From positions 6,673,322 to 6,737,321 of the forward strand of contig NW_022145601.1 in assembly GCF_000002235.5 (NCBI RefSeq): DNA of 64,000 bases, written 5' to 3'. The stretch comes from Strongylocentrotus purpuratus (lineage: Eukaryota > Echinodermata > Echinoidea > Camarodonta > Strongylocentrotidae). Within the stretch, counting starts at the first letter, position 1, and each line of letters begins with the position of its first letter. This document shows, in pieces, positions 45,001-50,375 of this stretch. A model generated the notes under the pieces. The model saw only the letters and a list, made by a program, of their open reading frames with translations, did not search any database and was not told the DNA's origin. Position numbers and translations under genes: made by a program.

Positions 45001-46621
45001 CTGACAACCCTTCCTGACGTTAATCTTTGTAATTGATGTGTGTTTTGAAGTGTCCAGTCATACTACATTCTAATGACAAAGTTTGAGTCAGAGTTAATGT
45101 GTGAGCAAAGACAAACCGAACGGAACCGCTAGACCAAGTCACAACTTCCTATTAAAATCCTTTTAAAAGCTTAATTCTGCTTCATCTGTCTTTATGCGTC
45201 AATTCTTCATTGATTAAAGTGATCCAATATATCTAAGCTTACAAAGAACCTCGTTTCAATCCACTGGATAACCTTAAATCATTTTTAAAAGCCAACTAAT
45301 TCCTTGTTTCATGATATTTAAGATCATTCTTCTCACTTTTCCATTGCATCACTTCAAATGAGTAAGGAGCATATTGGTCTTTTTCTCGAAAAGCGCATGA
45401 AAACTCAGAGGTTTACTAATCTCAAAGATTTAGTGAAGGCAAGAAAACACACATGTTCATAACTACCGCAGGTACTGACAGCAGACTTTCATGAAAAAAT
45501 AGGATCCCTTGAGTAAGCTTTGTCCATTTTTAATGACCCAATGATAAGGCTTGTGTTAAACACGGGATGGGAGAGAAGCCAAGAGTGTGGCATCATAACA
45601 AAGAGAATATCATAAATTTGTGATTGTAAACAAATGCACAAAACCAATGGGACTAAGTCAGCTATTGATTTCGAACTGAAATAACAAGGGTTTTGGCCCT
45701 CTTCCATTTCTTCAGCCAAAATCTGGTACAATAGCATTTGTATAATAAGTTTTGAAAAGCTGCTGCTCAGTCATTCGTGACAGCAAAATTATGAAAAAGG
45801 TTTCATTAGACATAACATTAGTTATAAACTCCTTAAAATGCAACCACGTTCGATTTGAAGAAGAAAAAAAACAAGGTTGAATACACCCCCGAAAAATCAT
45901 GATAATGAATAAACAGGGGGGGGTATTATAAAAAATACTTCATCACCCCTTAATAGGGCATTGGTTTACATTTCTTTAATATCACACGCTTCAACATACT
46001 TTCAGATCAACTTCAAATTAGTTAAGAAGCCATAGTATAAACTATTAATCGCGGAGCAATTATCAGTGGAGTACGTATCGTATTTCCAATGTAGATAGTA
46101 TCTAACAATTTTCAGACAATTTAAACTTCAACTTGGATATGCACCCATTTTTCCAATTAGGATTACTTCTTACCGAAAATTATTCAAAATATTGTTACTC
46201 GGAGTGAAACATGCCCAATTTTGGTTCGCCAAACAATGAGGTAAATTTTGGTTTCAACTTTACCAAATATTCCAACCGTAACAATGCGGATCTTAAAAGT
46301 TTCTAAACAAAATTGAATTCACCTTTCCTTCGCAGACAGGTCTCCTCTATTTCTTTTAAGCCCGCCGCCTGGAGAGCAGCTCTAAGAATAGGAAGTTGCT
46401 CGGATGGTGTGACGTTCGCAGCCCAATTCTGAAGCAGTATCACATTACCATCACTGGTCTTTTTACCTCCAGCCCAATTCGTCTCCAATGCCCGGTTTAT
46501 ATCAGCAATCTGGACTCCCAGCTCAAGACCGAGTCTCCTTATATCACCATCATCTGATACGGCTTTTGCTACTGTGATGATGACGTCATCGAATCCATGT
46601 GTTTGCCTCGACGTTTGACCA
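2973..46621 (-). CDS. Death-NACHT-LRR receptor (NLR family), multi-exon, both ends unresolved
   Basis: Predicted cytosolic pattern-recognition receptor. By family knowledge the Death domain recruits adaptors, the NACHT ATPase drives oligomerisation and the LRRs sense ligand. Seen in sequence: a Death exon, a NACHT exon with Walker A and B motifs, a linking LRR exon, 22 array LRR exons, then three more downstream exons. Every junction has an AG acceptor and a GT donor and the phases agree: Death ends phase 1 (G joined to GT gives Gly), NACHT and all LRR exons are phase 0, and the exon at 7187 ends phase 2, matching the exon at 3066. The listed exons sum to about 6.1 kb. No in-frame Met precedes the Death domain in its exon, so a 5' exon is missing; its acceptor requires a phase-2 donor upstream of 46623. 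No stop-bearing last exon was recognised. Which array exons are used together is unknown; this could be one huge protein or many splice forms. Confidence 0.8.
3067..3915. other. Probable intron, no recognised feature
   Basis: AT-rich DNA between the probable tail exon and the LINE fragment. Confidence 0.5.
3916..4484 (+). mobile_element. CR1/jockey-like LINE 3' end
   Basis: The frame at 3916-4179 encodes the C-terminus typical of these elements: HSYNTRSSSNFHLN, FKGPQLWNNL and FKRRYKSFL. It is followed by a 3' UTR with G/T-rich low complexity and a terminus AATAAAG plus (TTCAA)n, the short tandem tail CR1/L2-type LINEs have in place of poly(A). It is 5'-truncated and not functional. Confidence 0.7.
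4604..6169. mobile_element. Inverted-repeat transposon, about 1.57 kb, non-autonomous
   Basis: TTTCTCGGTCACTTTCGTAA at the left end recurs inverted at 6148-6169. Subterminal sequence is also partly shared in inverted form (attcgttttgatac near 4630, aaacgaatttgaacg near 6066). No transposase frame is visible. The target duplication is not clear. Confidence 0.6.
5265..5400. repeat. GATTGTGAT-type simple repeat
   Basis: Imperfect runs of gattgtgat and gagatggtgatt lie inside the inverted-repeat element. Confidence 0.6.
6170..7186. other. Probable intron with a GA tract
   Basis: AT-rich. A (GA)n run lies at about 6975-7065. Nothing else recognised. Confidence 0.5.
7187..7560 (-). CDS. NLR exon: C-terminal LRR block
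   Basis: 374 nt, acceptor gctgtttcctgtag|ACT, phase 0 in. It encodes about 124 residues containing several LRRs: VTSLWNLGLHTSCPRVKTLKL, then FHHLTHLHIQGN, then CPRLTKLYISYIDL and HPHLTSIE. The strong donor ATAGA|GTGAGT gives phase 2 out. If that donor is not used, a TGA follows directly after Glu and this would be the last exon. I prefer splicing because an exon at 3066 fits the phase and continues the LRR. Confidence 0.78.
7561..8742 (-). other. Intron between the two unique C-terminal LRR exons
   Basis: Phase 0. No recognisable element. Confidence 0.65.
8743..8874 (-). CDS. NLR exon: unique C-terminal LRR
   Basis: 132 nt, phase 0-0, acceptor tttgcacag|ATC and donor ATACTG|GTATGT. It encodes 44 residues with LRR spacing (IQTLSMGHVSITP, then LSRLQSLSLRDISRV). 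It is unlike the array exons at sequence level and present once, so it was not part of the amplification. Confidence 0.75.
8875..10669 (-). other. Intron between the array and the C-terminal exons
   Basis: Phase 0. A (GA)n tract at 10080-10100 and G-rich DNA near 10440-10490; otherwise nothing recognised. Confidence 0.6.
10911..11075 (-). CDS. Array LRR exon 22 (last)
   Basis: 55 codons, strand motifs LTHLG and LELNSV, then KLSDEFYSTMGSESSKSK. It is the final array member in transcription order. About 1.4 kb separates it from array exon 21, mostly inserted inverted-repeat DNA. Confidence 0.8.
11215..12278. mobile_element. Nested inverted-repeat insertions in the last array intron
   Basis: The outer ends CAAGGGTCGCGCTA (11215) and tagcgcgggccctg (to 12278) are inverted copies with two mismatches. 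Inside, TAACCTAGCCATCCTAC at 11242 recurs inverted at about 11582-11606, making a smaller element of about 365 bp. Array intron sequence stops at about 11170 and resumes at about 12281. No transposase frame is seen. Confidence 0.5.
12491..12655 (-). CDS. Array LRR exon 21
   Basis: 55 codons, strand motifs LKHKT and LNLDSS, then ELSDEFYSTM. The strand residue after LNLDS is Ser, not the usual Val. It ends ATNASRSK. Acceptor cacattaccag differs slightly from the array's common catcaccag. Confidence 0.8.
13353..13414 (-). pseudogene. Truncated LRR exon remnant in the array
   Basis: Only the last third of an LRR exon is present, covering the region of KLSDEFYSTM to the donor. It is mutated (gtggaataaaac in place of gttgagtagaac, donor GTTTATCC). 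At 13415 it breaks straight into intron sequence (acctaatttcatttta) that elsewhere lies about 400 bp from an exon. With no acceptor it cannot be spliced in as an exon. Confidence 0.8.
13621..13785 (-). CDS. Array LRR exon 20
   Basis: 55 codons, strand motifs LKHKT and LFLDDV. It has QNLRSL where most have PNLRSL, shared only with array exon 21. The intron on its 5' side is only about 370 bp, roughly half the usual, because the donor-distal half of one unit is missing. Confidence 0.8.
14154..14318 (-). CDS. Array LRR exon 19
   Basis: 55 codons, strand motifs LTHDT and LYLDDV, then KLSDEFYSTISTEASRSK. The second half is almost the same as array exon 20 while the first half differs (AKLGSAASSHFA versus ADLGPAASSHYA), as a recombinant or converted exon would be. 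Confidence 0.8.
14923..15087 (-). CDS. Array LRR exon 18
   Basis: 55 codons, strand motifs LKHHS and LNLSSV, then RLSDEFFSTM and APKSK. Its donor is GTTTTACC, not GTATACC. GT is kept, but the site may be weaker than in the other exons. Confidence 0.75.
15784..15948 (-). CDS. Array LRR exon 17
   Basis: 55 codons, strand motifs LSHKT and LNLNHV, ending DALRSK. The acceptor is catcactag, with the TAG in frame directly before ATT. This independently confirms the acceptor position. Confidence 0.82.
16591..18130 (-). mobile_element. CR1-like LINE remnant with reverse transcriptase
   Basis: It is inserted in an array unit, 3' end at low coordinates with a (TCAAA)n tail at 16591-16608. On the minus strand the region near 17745 encodes LFADDSNLFHTF, the catalytic Y/FADD motif. 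Around 17840 lie CGVP and LGP-like RT motif B remnants with frameshifts. The segment 17355-17630 encodes the post-RT region (VATFVGIHIDRHLS). It is 5'-truncated and inactive. Confidence 0.75.
18151..18315 (-). CDS. Array LRR exon 16
   Basis: 55 codons, strand motifs LKHKT and LGLNIV. GSHASSHY replaces GSAASSHY. A CR1-like LINE remnant abuts the donor-side intron from about 18130 downward. Confidence 0.8.
19015..19179 (-). CDS. Array LRR exon 15
   Basis: 55 codons, strand motifs LNHRT and LHLDDV, then KLSDDFYSTISSEASISK. It also carries ADVDS for ADLGS, a private change. Confidence 0.8.
19802..19966 (-). CDS. Array LRR exon 14
   Basis: 55 codons, strand motifs LSHER and LYLDNV. The acceptor is cgttag with an in-frame TAG immediately before ATT, so the exon must begin here if used. 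The intron on its 5' side holds a 2.6-kb block of inserted DNA. Confidence 0.82.
20053..22627. mobile_element. Cluster of inserted elements in one array intron
   Basis: Array intron sequence breaks at ttctatgg (20052) and resumes at about 22628. The low end is a minus-strand LINE-type 3' terminus (ttcaatggttcaattttattg read inverted). The high part includes a possible TIR element, TTGTTCAGACG at about 21350 with CGTCTGAACAA at about 22457, both flanked inside by a GTCGGCGTAA motif. No convincing gene lies in this block. Confidence 0.5.
23249..23413 (-). CDS. Array LRR exon 13
   Basis: 55 codons, strand motifs LKHHY and LELDSV. It has GSRASSHY where most have GSAASSHY. A single-base change in the conserved intron block about 60 nt upstream (CATG in place of ACATG) does not affect the exon, which fits that block being non-coding. 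Confidence 0.82.
24097..24261 (-). CDS. Array LRR exon 12
   Basis: 55 codons, strand motifs LEHRT and LNLFSV, then KLSDKFYSTM. The usual ADLGS is ADLEP here. Acceptor catcaccag|ATTGAG and donor AAAG|GTATACC are textbook for the array. Confidence 0.85.
24961..25125 (-). CDS. Array LRR exon 11
   Basis: 55 codons, strand motifs LRHRD and LELDCV. An in-frame TAA lies a few codons upstream of its acceptor, where other copies have CAA. This supports the inferred exon start at ATTGAG. A C homopolymer interrupts the 3' intron at about 24872-24890. Confidence 0.82.
25799..25963 (-). CDS. Array LRR exon 10
   Basis: 55 codons, strand motifs LYHYN and LKLADV, then KLNDKFYSSM. The donor reads GTATAT, not GTATAC. 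It has several private changes (GFAASSHY, LCLMPN) but no stop. Confidence 0.8.
26656..26820 (-). CDS. Array LRR exon 9
   Basis: 55 codons, strand motifs LNHMT and LNLFSV, then KLSDKFYSTMACEASQSK. Its second strand is identical to that of array exon 12, suggesting conversion or recent shared ancestry between the two. Confidence 0.8.
27413..27577 (-). CDS. Array LRR exon 8
   Basis: 55 codons beginning IKNLTHENADLG (Lys for the usual Glu at position 2). The second strand is LRLDSV. The intron on its 3' side is about 100 bp shorter than usual because a block near 27346 is missing. Confidence 0.8.
28271..28435 (-). CDS. Array LRR exon 7
   Basis: 55 codons, strand motifs LEHET and LNLNRV, followed by TLSDEFYLTM. 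A 2.3-kb inverted-repeat transposon lies in the intron on its 5' side. Confidence 0.8.
28547..30850. mobile_element. 2.3-kb TIR DNA transposon, non-autonomous, with nested LINE
   Basis: Left end CACCCTGACACTTTCACGA (28547-28565) and inverted right end at 30832-30850 match at 18 of 19 bases. Subterminal zones carry repeated tacttacgccat (left) and gatgcgcagtcgatgcgc-like runs (right). A flanking TA may be the target duplication. It sits where array intron reads aacctctacatagac. No transposase was seen. Confidence 0.75.
29100..30411 (-). mobile_element. L1/Tx1-like LINE C-terminal remnant
   Basis: Two overlapping minus-strand frames (30130-30411 and 29963-30217) read as one post-RT segment broken by a one-base frameshift near 30215. 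Motifs include SLKISWIKTLVIGS, PELQDLKLYMGNNYF and LWNNDNIKIGN, which resemble the region after the RT in L1/Tx1 ORF2. It lies inside the 2.3-kb TIR element. The outer limits are approximate. Confidence 0.6.
31424..31690 (-). mobile_element. LINE 3'-end fragment with target duplication
   Basis: A 267-bp piece with a (ATACA)n-type 3' tail at its low end, flanked by CATGT at 31419-31423 and 31691-31695. It interrupts an array unit nine bases beyond the donor of array exon 6. It contains 3' UTR only. Confidence 0.65.
31705..31821 (-). CDS. Array LRR exon 6 (short form)
   Basis: 39 codons beginning IKRLQHWNTDMSS, then LHMPYVTLSDEFHSTI. It carries the 16-residue loss and many extra substitutions. 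A LINE 3' fragment with a CATGT target duplication sits nine bases beyond its donor. Confidence 0.6.
32107..32330. repeat. G/T-rich minisatellite, about 15-bp unit
   Basis: Imperfect tandem copies of gggggtagttgtccg. It replaces the normal intron block between array exons 5 and 6. The proline-rich minus-strand frame over it is a by-product. Confidence 0.75.
32552..32716 (-). CDS. Array LRR exon 5
   Basis: 55 codons beginning IGQVTHDTAKLG, so the usual IExL start is altered. The second strand is LNLDCM. The helix has ARALC where most copies have ARGLC, a change shared only with array exon 2. Confidence 0.8.
33409..33573 (-). CDS. Array LRR exon 4
   Basis: 55 codons with strand motifs LKHDT and LYLYNV. 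It ends ASSSK. It is separated from the preceding exon by an insertion that starts at about 33619, inside the acceptor-side intron block. Confidence 0.8.
33619..34561. mobile_element. Unclassified insertion in array intron
   Basis: The conserved gaatagtattatcaagtatag is split after tattat (33618) and resumes at about 34562 with caagtatag. The insert contains two copies of agaggtatgacgtaa near 33710 and 33741 and no convincing frame. Clear terminal repeats were not found. Confidence 0.5.
34733..34949. mobile_element. MITE copy 1 (long inverted repeats)
   Basis: 217 bp. The ends TGCCTCAGTCACACCTT and, inverted, TGCCTAAGTCACACCTT extend into inverted arms of about 75 bp. Flanking TTA on both sides would fit the 3-bp duplication of PIF/Harbinger-type elements (inference). 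The centre carries the tttcttgatatcaagaaa palindrome. Confidence 0.8.
34990..35310 (+). mobile_element. LINE 3'-end fragment
   Basis: It ends ttgttgttaataaattcaaattcaaaat, an AATAAA-like signal with a (TTCAAA)n tail. Array intron resumes at aatttctaaatatag. It is 3' UTR only, plus strand, opposite to the gene. Confidence 0.55.
35589..35705 (-). CDS. Array LRR exon 3 (short form)
   Basis: 39 codons, with the same internal loss as the other short exons. It begins IEDITHMNPGL and continues into TVTLSDEFDITM, ending ALRYK where other copies have SRSK. It is open throughout. An inverted-repeat MITE (35895-36175) lies in the intron on its 5' side. Confidence 0.65.
35895..36175. mobile_element. MITE copy 2 (long inverted repeats)
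   Basis: 281 bp, the same family as the copy at 34733, with about 64 extra bases made of repeated tttcttgatatcaagaa palindromes in the middle. It sits at the same point of the array intron, between gggtgtgg and taagagcaagg. Confidence 0.8.
36579..36743 (-). CDS. Array LRR exon 2
   Basis: 55 codons, acceptor ...cacaccaccag, donor GTATACC. Strand motifs are LTQEM (the usual His is Gln) and LCLNRI, followed by NLSDEFYSTM. The Gln and Ile-Asn changes make it one of the more diverged full-length copies. Confidence 0.8.
37044..37325. other. Unclassified GC-rich insert in array intron
   Basis: Unrelated DNA with G and C homopolymer runs interrupts the unit between caatgcac and the resumed aattgatggaaataaag. 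No coding sign; perhaps a transposon fragment. Confidence 0.4.
37427..39192 (+). mobile_element. CR1/jockey-like LINE, 5'-truncated, with RT
   Basis: The frame at 37426-37911 carries RT motif A (GIFLDLSKAFDLIDHNILL). A frameshift near 37870 leads to motif B (CGILQGSILGPSLFLLYIND) and motif C (FVLFADDTNIISS) at 38024-38150. Post-RT thumb and C-terminal motifs follow (FLGVLLDNQLTFQNH; YYTRSASQFHLP near 38700; GPKIFNNL). It ends AATAAAG plus (GAATT)n. AATAG on both sides is a probable target duplication. Frameshifts show it is dead. It lies 18 bases beyond the donor of array exon 1. Confidence 0.85.
39216..39332 (-). CDS. Array LRR exon 1 (short form)
   Basis: 39-codon exon, phase 0-0. It begins IENLGHVNPGLSS and passes directly to VTLSDEFHSTM, lacking 16 residues that the 55-codon exons have between their two LRRs. 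Its last codon is ATG before GTATACC, where the others have AAG. A LINE ends just beyond its donor at about 39192. This is the first array exon in transcription order. Confidence 0.65.
40110..40255. repeat. Two tandem copies of a ~74-bp unit
   Basis: aatgtcctgcgtcctataat through atccctgtgtgaaaa occurs twice in a row with a one-base difference. Confidence 0.8.
40607..41367. mobile_element. Element with ~190-bp terminal inverted repeats
   Basis: aaagggcaagtccactcc at the left and, inverted, aaagtacaaatccacttc at the right. Similarity continues inward through cagacaaatcagacaaa, agaaagttatgaatttt and tgtgacgtcatgtcctcact. Arms are about 190 nt and the whole is about 760 bp. It lies in the intron between the first LRR exon and the array. 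No coding capacity; transcripts could form a long hairpin. Confidence 0.75.
41451..41642 (-). CDS. NLR exon: first LRR exon after NACHT
   Basis: This 192-nt phase 0-0 exon has acceptor ttgttgtgtag|GTA and donor TCCATG|GTTTCT. It encodes 64 residues starting VRRRSSIRDTLG and containing the LRR strand LQNLRGLHIKTERLDDKFYTGM. That portion aligns with the array motif MPNLRSLxLxxVxLSDEFYSTM but is clearly diverged. It joins NACHT (ending ...PIGKEV) to the array and is probably the constitutive LRR cap. Confidence 0.75.
41720..42393. mobile_element. hAT-like non-autonomous element
   Basis: Terminal inverted repeats CAGGGGCGGATCCAGG / cctggatccgcccctg are nearly perfect and typical of hAT-group elements (family knowledge). 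Flanking CTAAT at 41715-41719 and 42394-42398 is a 5-bp target duplication. It lies in the NACHT-LRR intron. Confidence 0.8.
42399..43079 (-). other. Intron between the NACHT and first LRR exons (remaining part)
   Basis: No feature recognised besides the GTAAGT donor at its 5' end. An open frame runs from the NACHT exon to 42921 but loses all family character. Confidence 0.6.
43080..44638 (-). CDS. NLR exon: NACHT NTPase domain
   Basis: This 1,559-nt exon (519 codons plus two leading bases) has acceptor ctctctccttttcag|GT and donor GAAGTA|GTAAGT. Counting from the Met at 44624: Walker A GEAGVGKST at residues 82-90, Walker B LVLLDGLDEA at about 156-165, sensor-1-like SSRPFG at 195-200, a helical-domain GFTKENTNEYIKQFF at 221-235, and the late FPHKLLQEHTASLYLA at 395-410, where NLRs have their winged-helix/HD2 segment. 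The NACHT module binds and hydrolyses ATP to switch the receptor to its oligomeric state. All key catalytic residues are present, so it appears functional. The open frame continues past the GTAAGT donor to 42921, but that tail lacks family character and I treat it as intron. A single large NACHT exon is normal for NLR genes. Confidence 0.9.
44639..46322 (-). other. Intron between Death and NACHT exons
   Basis: A phase-1 intron of 1,684 bp. The acceptor has a clean pyrimidine tract (ctctctccttttcag). No repeat or gene recognised inside; short open frames lack features. Confidence 0.7.
46323..46621 (-). CDS. NLR exon: Death domain
   Basis: This 299-nt exon has an acceptor ...ttctag|T and a donor AAAG|GTGAAT. 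It reads about 99 codons. It matches the six-helix Death fold: a start around GFDDVIITVAKAVSDDG, then the hallmark helix RLGLELGVQIADINRAL, a central LLQNWAANV with the conserved Trp, and a final LPILRAALQAAGLKEIEETC. In NLRs this domain makes homotypic contacts with adaptors or caspases. It begins one base into a codon and ends one base into the next, so it cannot be skipped without shifting frame unless its partner changes. The acceptor tract is unusual, an A/T-rich (TA)n run rather than clean pyrimidines. No Met lies upstream in frame, so the start codon is in another exon. Confidence 0.85.
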
Positions 46622-48149
46622 CTAGAATATATATATATATTTTTTTTTTTTAATTAAAAAGCATTTTATAATTGAATTTATACTACACATGTTATCGAGC
46701 CTTCTAATCATTCAACATCACGAATTTCGTATCACTGAGTGAATAATCAAACAAAATATTCTGGTCAATTTTAAATTTCTATCCTGCTTGATCTTTCAAG
46801 TCACCGGTATGCGAATCCATTATTTAACAAAGGAGTTATTAAAATTACTCCTTGATTTAACATATAGTAACAATAGATTTATCAAAAATGTTACTTATTC
46901 GTTTTCATAATACACCAGTATGTGAACTAGCAGTATTCATATATTTAATGATTACGTGTTCTTGTATATCAAGACTTCAAATATACTGGTCATGTTTTTT
47001 AGTGTACTGATAAAGAGATTTGTTGTATCCTGATAGTTCGATGTTTATCATTTCTTTTCCTCTGAGATGAATAACGAATAACGTCATATTTTCATTTCCA
47101 CGAACGCACCTCCATGTTTTACAACAGACGTCGAACATCGTTTATATTTACTACCAATAGTTCATTCGTATGACATTTTAAAGAATAATAACCTGAACTA
47201 CTCTCAAAAGTGATTATTGGCATTCTGTGACCAGTGTAAATTTAACTATTATACATGATTCACAGTGGACTTCTGCTTAACATATATGTACCTTGTACTT
47301 GGTGTGTTATCACTAGGGGGTTCAGTCACCTCTTCGGTTTTCAGCCTCTCTGCCATTGTGAATGGTGTCCAGGCTGTGGAGAAATGTCAACATATAAATA
47401 AAGATATGTATATGATAAATGATCACAAACATTGGGTCCACCGTATGGTGGTTCAAGGATTGCCTTGGGCATAAGTCCTAAAAATTGACCGGTTCACTGA
47501 CATATTTAAATGTTATAAATGTGTCTTTCATGGGAACCTATAGTCGTGATATATCACATCAACTGAATAAACACACCGACAGCCAAACATACAAGCAAGA
47601 ACCTGAAGAAGGCCTCATAAGCCGAAAGCTCGTAATAAACTTGTAAAGTACAGCTACGTCTCACGTTCCTAGACCTTTTTCTTCACGCCTACATAATTAT
47701 TCTGGAACACCCGTTGTCATGTCAGAGTTGAGAATTCTCGCACTTTTATATATATATATATATATATATACATACATATATATTTATATATATATATATA
47801 TAAGTATATATATATATATACATTCATAATATAACCAATAGAATCAACAACAAGAATAGAGCTGATTATACAGGACAAGGTGGTAAAGATTTTTTTTAAT
47901 TTTTGTAATAGCAACAAAATGTTTTTCCACCTATTATCAAATGATACAAATTTGTAATTTTTAACATAAATGTACTGTTCAAGAGAACGATAATACCTAA
48001 ATATGCATTAAAAAGAATTTAGTGATAGTACGCTATTTTTGCATTTGTTAGAAAATATTTAGTATTTGGCAAATAAAATAATAAAATTAAATTGAACTCC
48101 AACGTTTCCATAAAATCCAAATAAGAAATTAATTTTATGCAAAGTAACT
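46622..48149. other. Upstream non-coding region with (TA)n tract
   Basis: The missing 5' exon of the NLR is expected here or farther upstream but I could not place it. There is an AT microsatellite at 47748-47820 and a possible hammerhead-like core near 47603. Confidence 0.5.
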
Positions 48150-50375
48150 TTATCCTCTAAAAATGAAATATCGGACATCCGCAATAAACCTAATAATGAT
48201 TGGGAAATCCCAAAATAAATGTTCTATAGATTTCACGGAGTTATAACAGAATGAACATAAGTCTGACTTCGAAATATTTAATAATTTAAGATATTTATTA
48301 ACACCAACTATACGATGTATTATCTTAAACTGAAAATAACGGATCCGTGTAGATAAACATGACCGAACAGGAACTAAGAAAATTTTAGCCCAGTCTATGT
48401 TTGGGATATTTAACAGAGAATTCCATTTATCTATTGATTTAGGGGGAATAAAAACCTGTTGAACACTTAAATTATGAATATACCGACATATGCTCGTTAC
48501 CTTCATTATATTTATAATCGTTCCCTCTTGAGCTGTTAGGTCTGCCTCTGAACATTTAGAGATATTATTTTTCCAATTATGGGGAATAGCCGTTTTCGCA
48601 GAATAACATTTTACAAAATTGTATTCAAACTTACATTTGTTTCTAAATTGAAATAAAGTAAAAATATTACCATTTTCGTCAAGAAGATCCAATAATTCAA
48701 TTATTCCTACTTTATAAATAATACTTTTTTGTTTACACGAATCATAGTGTTGTTCCATATATTTTTGTCGTCTGATATGGGAAGGACTGATTTCCGTATC
48801 GAGTGTTAAAGAGGCCCATGACTGGGCAACTTCCCAGATACAAATGTTTTTAATCGAATCAATATACTCGAATCGTTTATATCAATATTACTATACCAGA
48901 AAAGATTTCCTTTAAATGGAACCAAATAAACTTCATAAAAACATTCCCATTGGCCAACATTACTTTCGTCAAGCAAACGTTTAACCCAGGCGATCTTTAA
49001 GCCTGAAATAATTGAGGGTAAATGTAACATTCTCAGACCTCCGTCTACGTAGTCTCCAACTATTGTTTTACGGTTTATTTTGTCTGTTTTTCCATTCCAA
49101 ATAAATGTAAAAAGTAAAGACTCGATCTCTTTTAAAAAGGCATCTTGCACCGAAAATTGTACACCCAGAAAAGTAGTAATACCCGTGTTGAACGTCAACC
49201 CAGACGAAGCAATGTCCGGCGGGTGAGCTTTATAATAACCAAAATTAAGAGATTTTATTTATTTTTGTTTATTGCTAGGCTAGTGAGGCAATTAAATCCT
49301 TCTAGAATATCTTAAACTCTTAACAGATCGTTACGGCCTTCCAGATATGATACCGTATCATCAGCATAAGCATTCATTTTAATTAATGTGCTGTTTACTT
49401 TAATTCCTTTAATCAAGGTGTCTTTTCTAATCTTGAGACTTAATATTTCACTACCTAAGATGAAAAGGAGGGGACTTAACGGACAGCCTTGTCATACCCC
49501 GCATGTTACTTTAAAATATTCAGAGGCAAAACCATTGTATATAACACTTGAGCTCAAATCATTATATAAAACTGTAATCCAATTGATCAAGTCGATGCCA
49601 AAATTGAAAAATCGTAATGTTTTAAGTATGAATGACCACTCTATCTTATCGAATGATTTTTCGAAATCTGCAAAAAACAACAATCCAGGCTGATTAGTTT
49701 TATTTGTGAATTCCAGCGTACCCAAAGCAGTCCGAACATTTTCTCCAATAAATCTACCAGATAAAAAAAAACAGTTTGTTCGTTGCTTATTATGGTCGGC
49801 AAAACCTTTTTCAGTCTTAAAGAGGTGCATTTAGCAATAAGTTTGTAATCTGCATTCAGAATTGATATAGGTCTCAATTACTCAAATATATAGGGTCCTT
49901 GCCTTTTGTGGGATAAGATGAATTATCCCCCTTCTTTGCTCGAGTGACATTAAACCATGCTTAAACCAAAAATCAAAGCTGCTAAGCATGAAGATGCCGA
50001 TATCTTTAAAAAAGAATTTGTAGAATTCTGCCGGAAAACCATCAGCACCCGGACTCTTGTTGTTATTCATAGTTTTGAGTGCATCAATACAATCTTGTAA
50101 AATTGTAAGACCTTCACATTTTTTCTGCAAATCATCTGAGAGTTTGGAACATTCTATATCATTCAACAAGAAATCATTGATATCCAGAGAAGGCGGATGA
50201 CACGATGAGTAAATTTATCAAAGTATTTTTTGGCCGTGAACAGGATATCTCTACTTGACGTCACAGTTTTTCCATCGTCATCAATTAATTTTGTAATTGT
50301 TTTTTGCCTCTGGTTTCTCTTTTCTAAATTTAATGAAATCCTTGTATTTTTCACCGTATTAAACCCATGAAGCAC
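48150..50375 (-). mobile_element. L1/Tx1-like LINE ORF2 remnant
   Basis: Minus-strand pieces in order: pre-RT (ISLNLEKRNQRQKTITKL, 50163-50375); RT start (NNNKSPGADGFPAEFYKFFF, 49882-50169); MRPISILNADYKLIAK (49641-49877); motif A FADFEKSFDKIEW (49492-49830); QGCPLSPLLFILGSEILS and MNAYADDTVSYL (about 49350-49490); post-RT (48806-49198); and a C-terminal CSFCYNSVKSIEHLFW (48150-48758), where the usual final Cys is lost. Frameshifts and a TGA before QGCPLSP show it is dead. No endonuclease domain was found, so it is 5'-truncated. Confidence 0.85.

Noticed and set aside
47717..47917. 66-codon frame rich in Tyr/Ile
   Set aside because: It is a translated (TA)n microsatellite.
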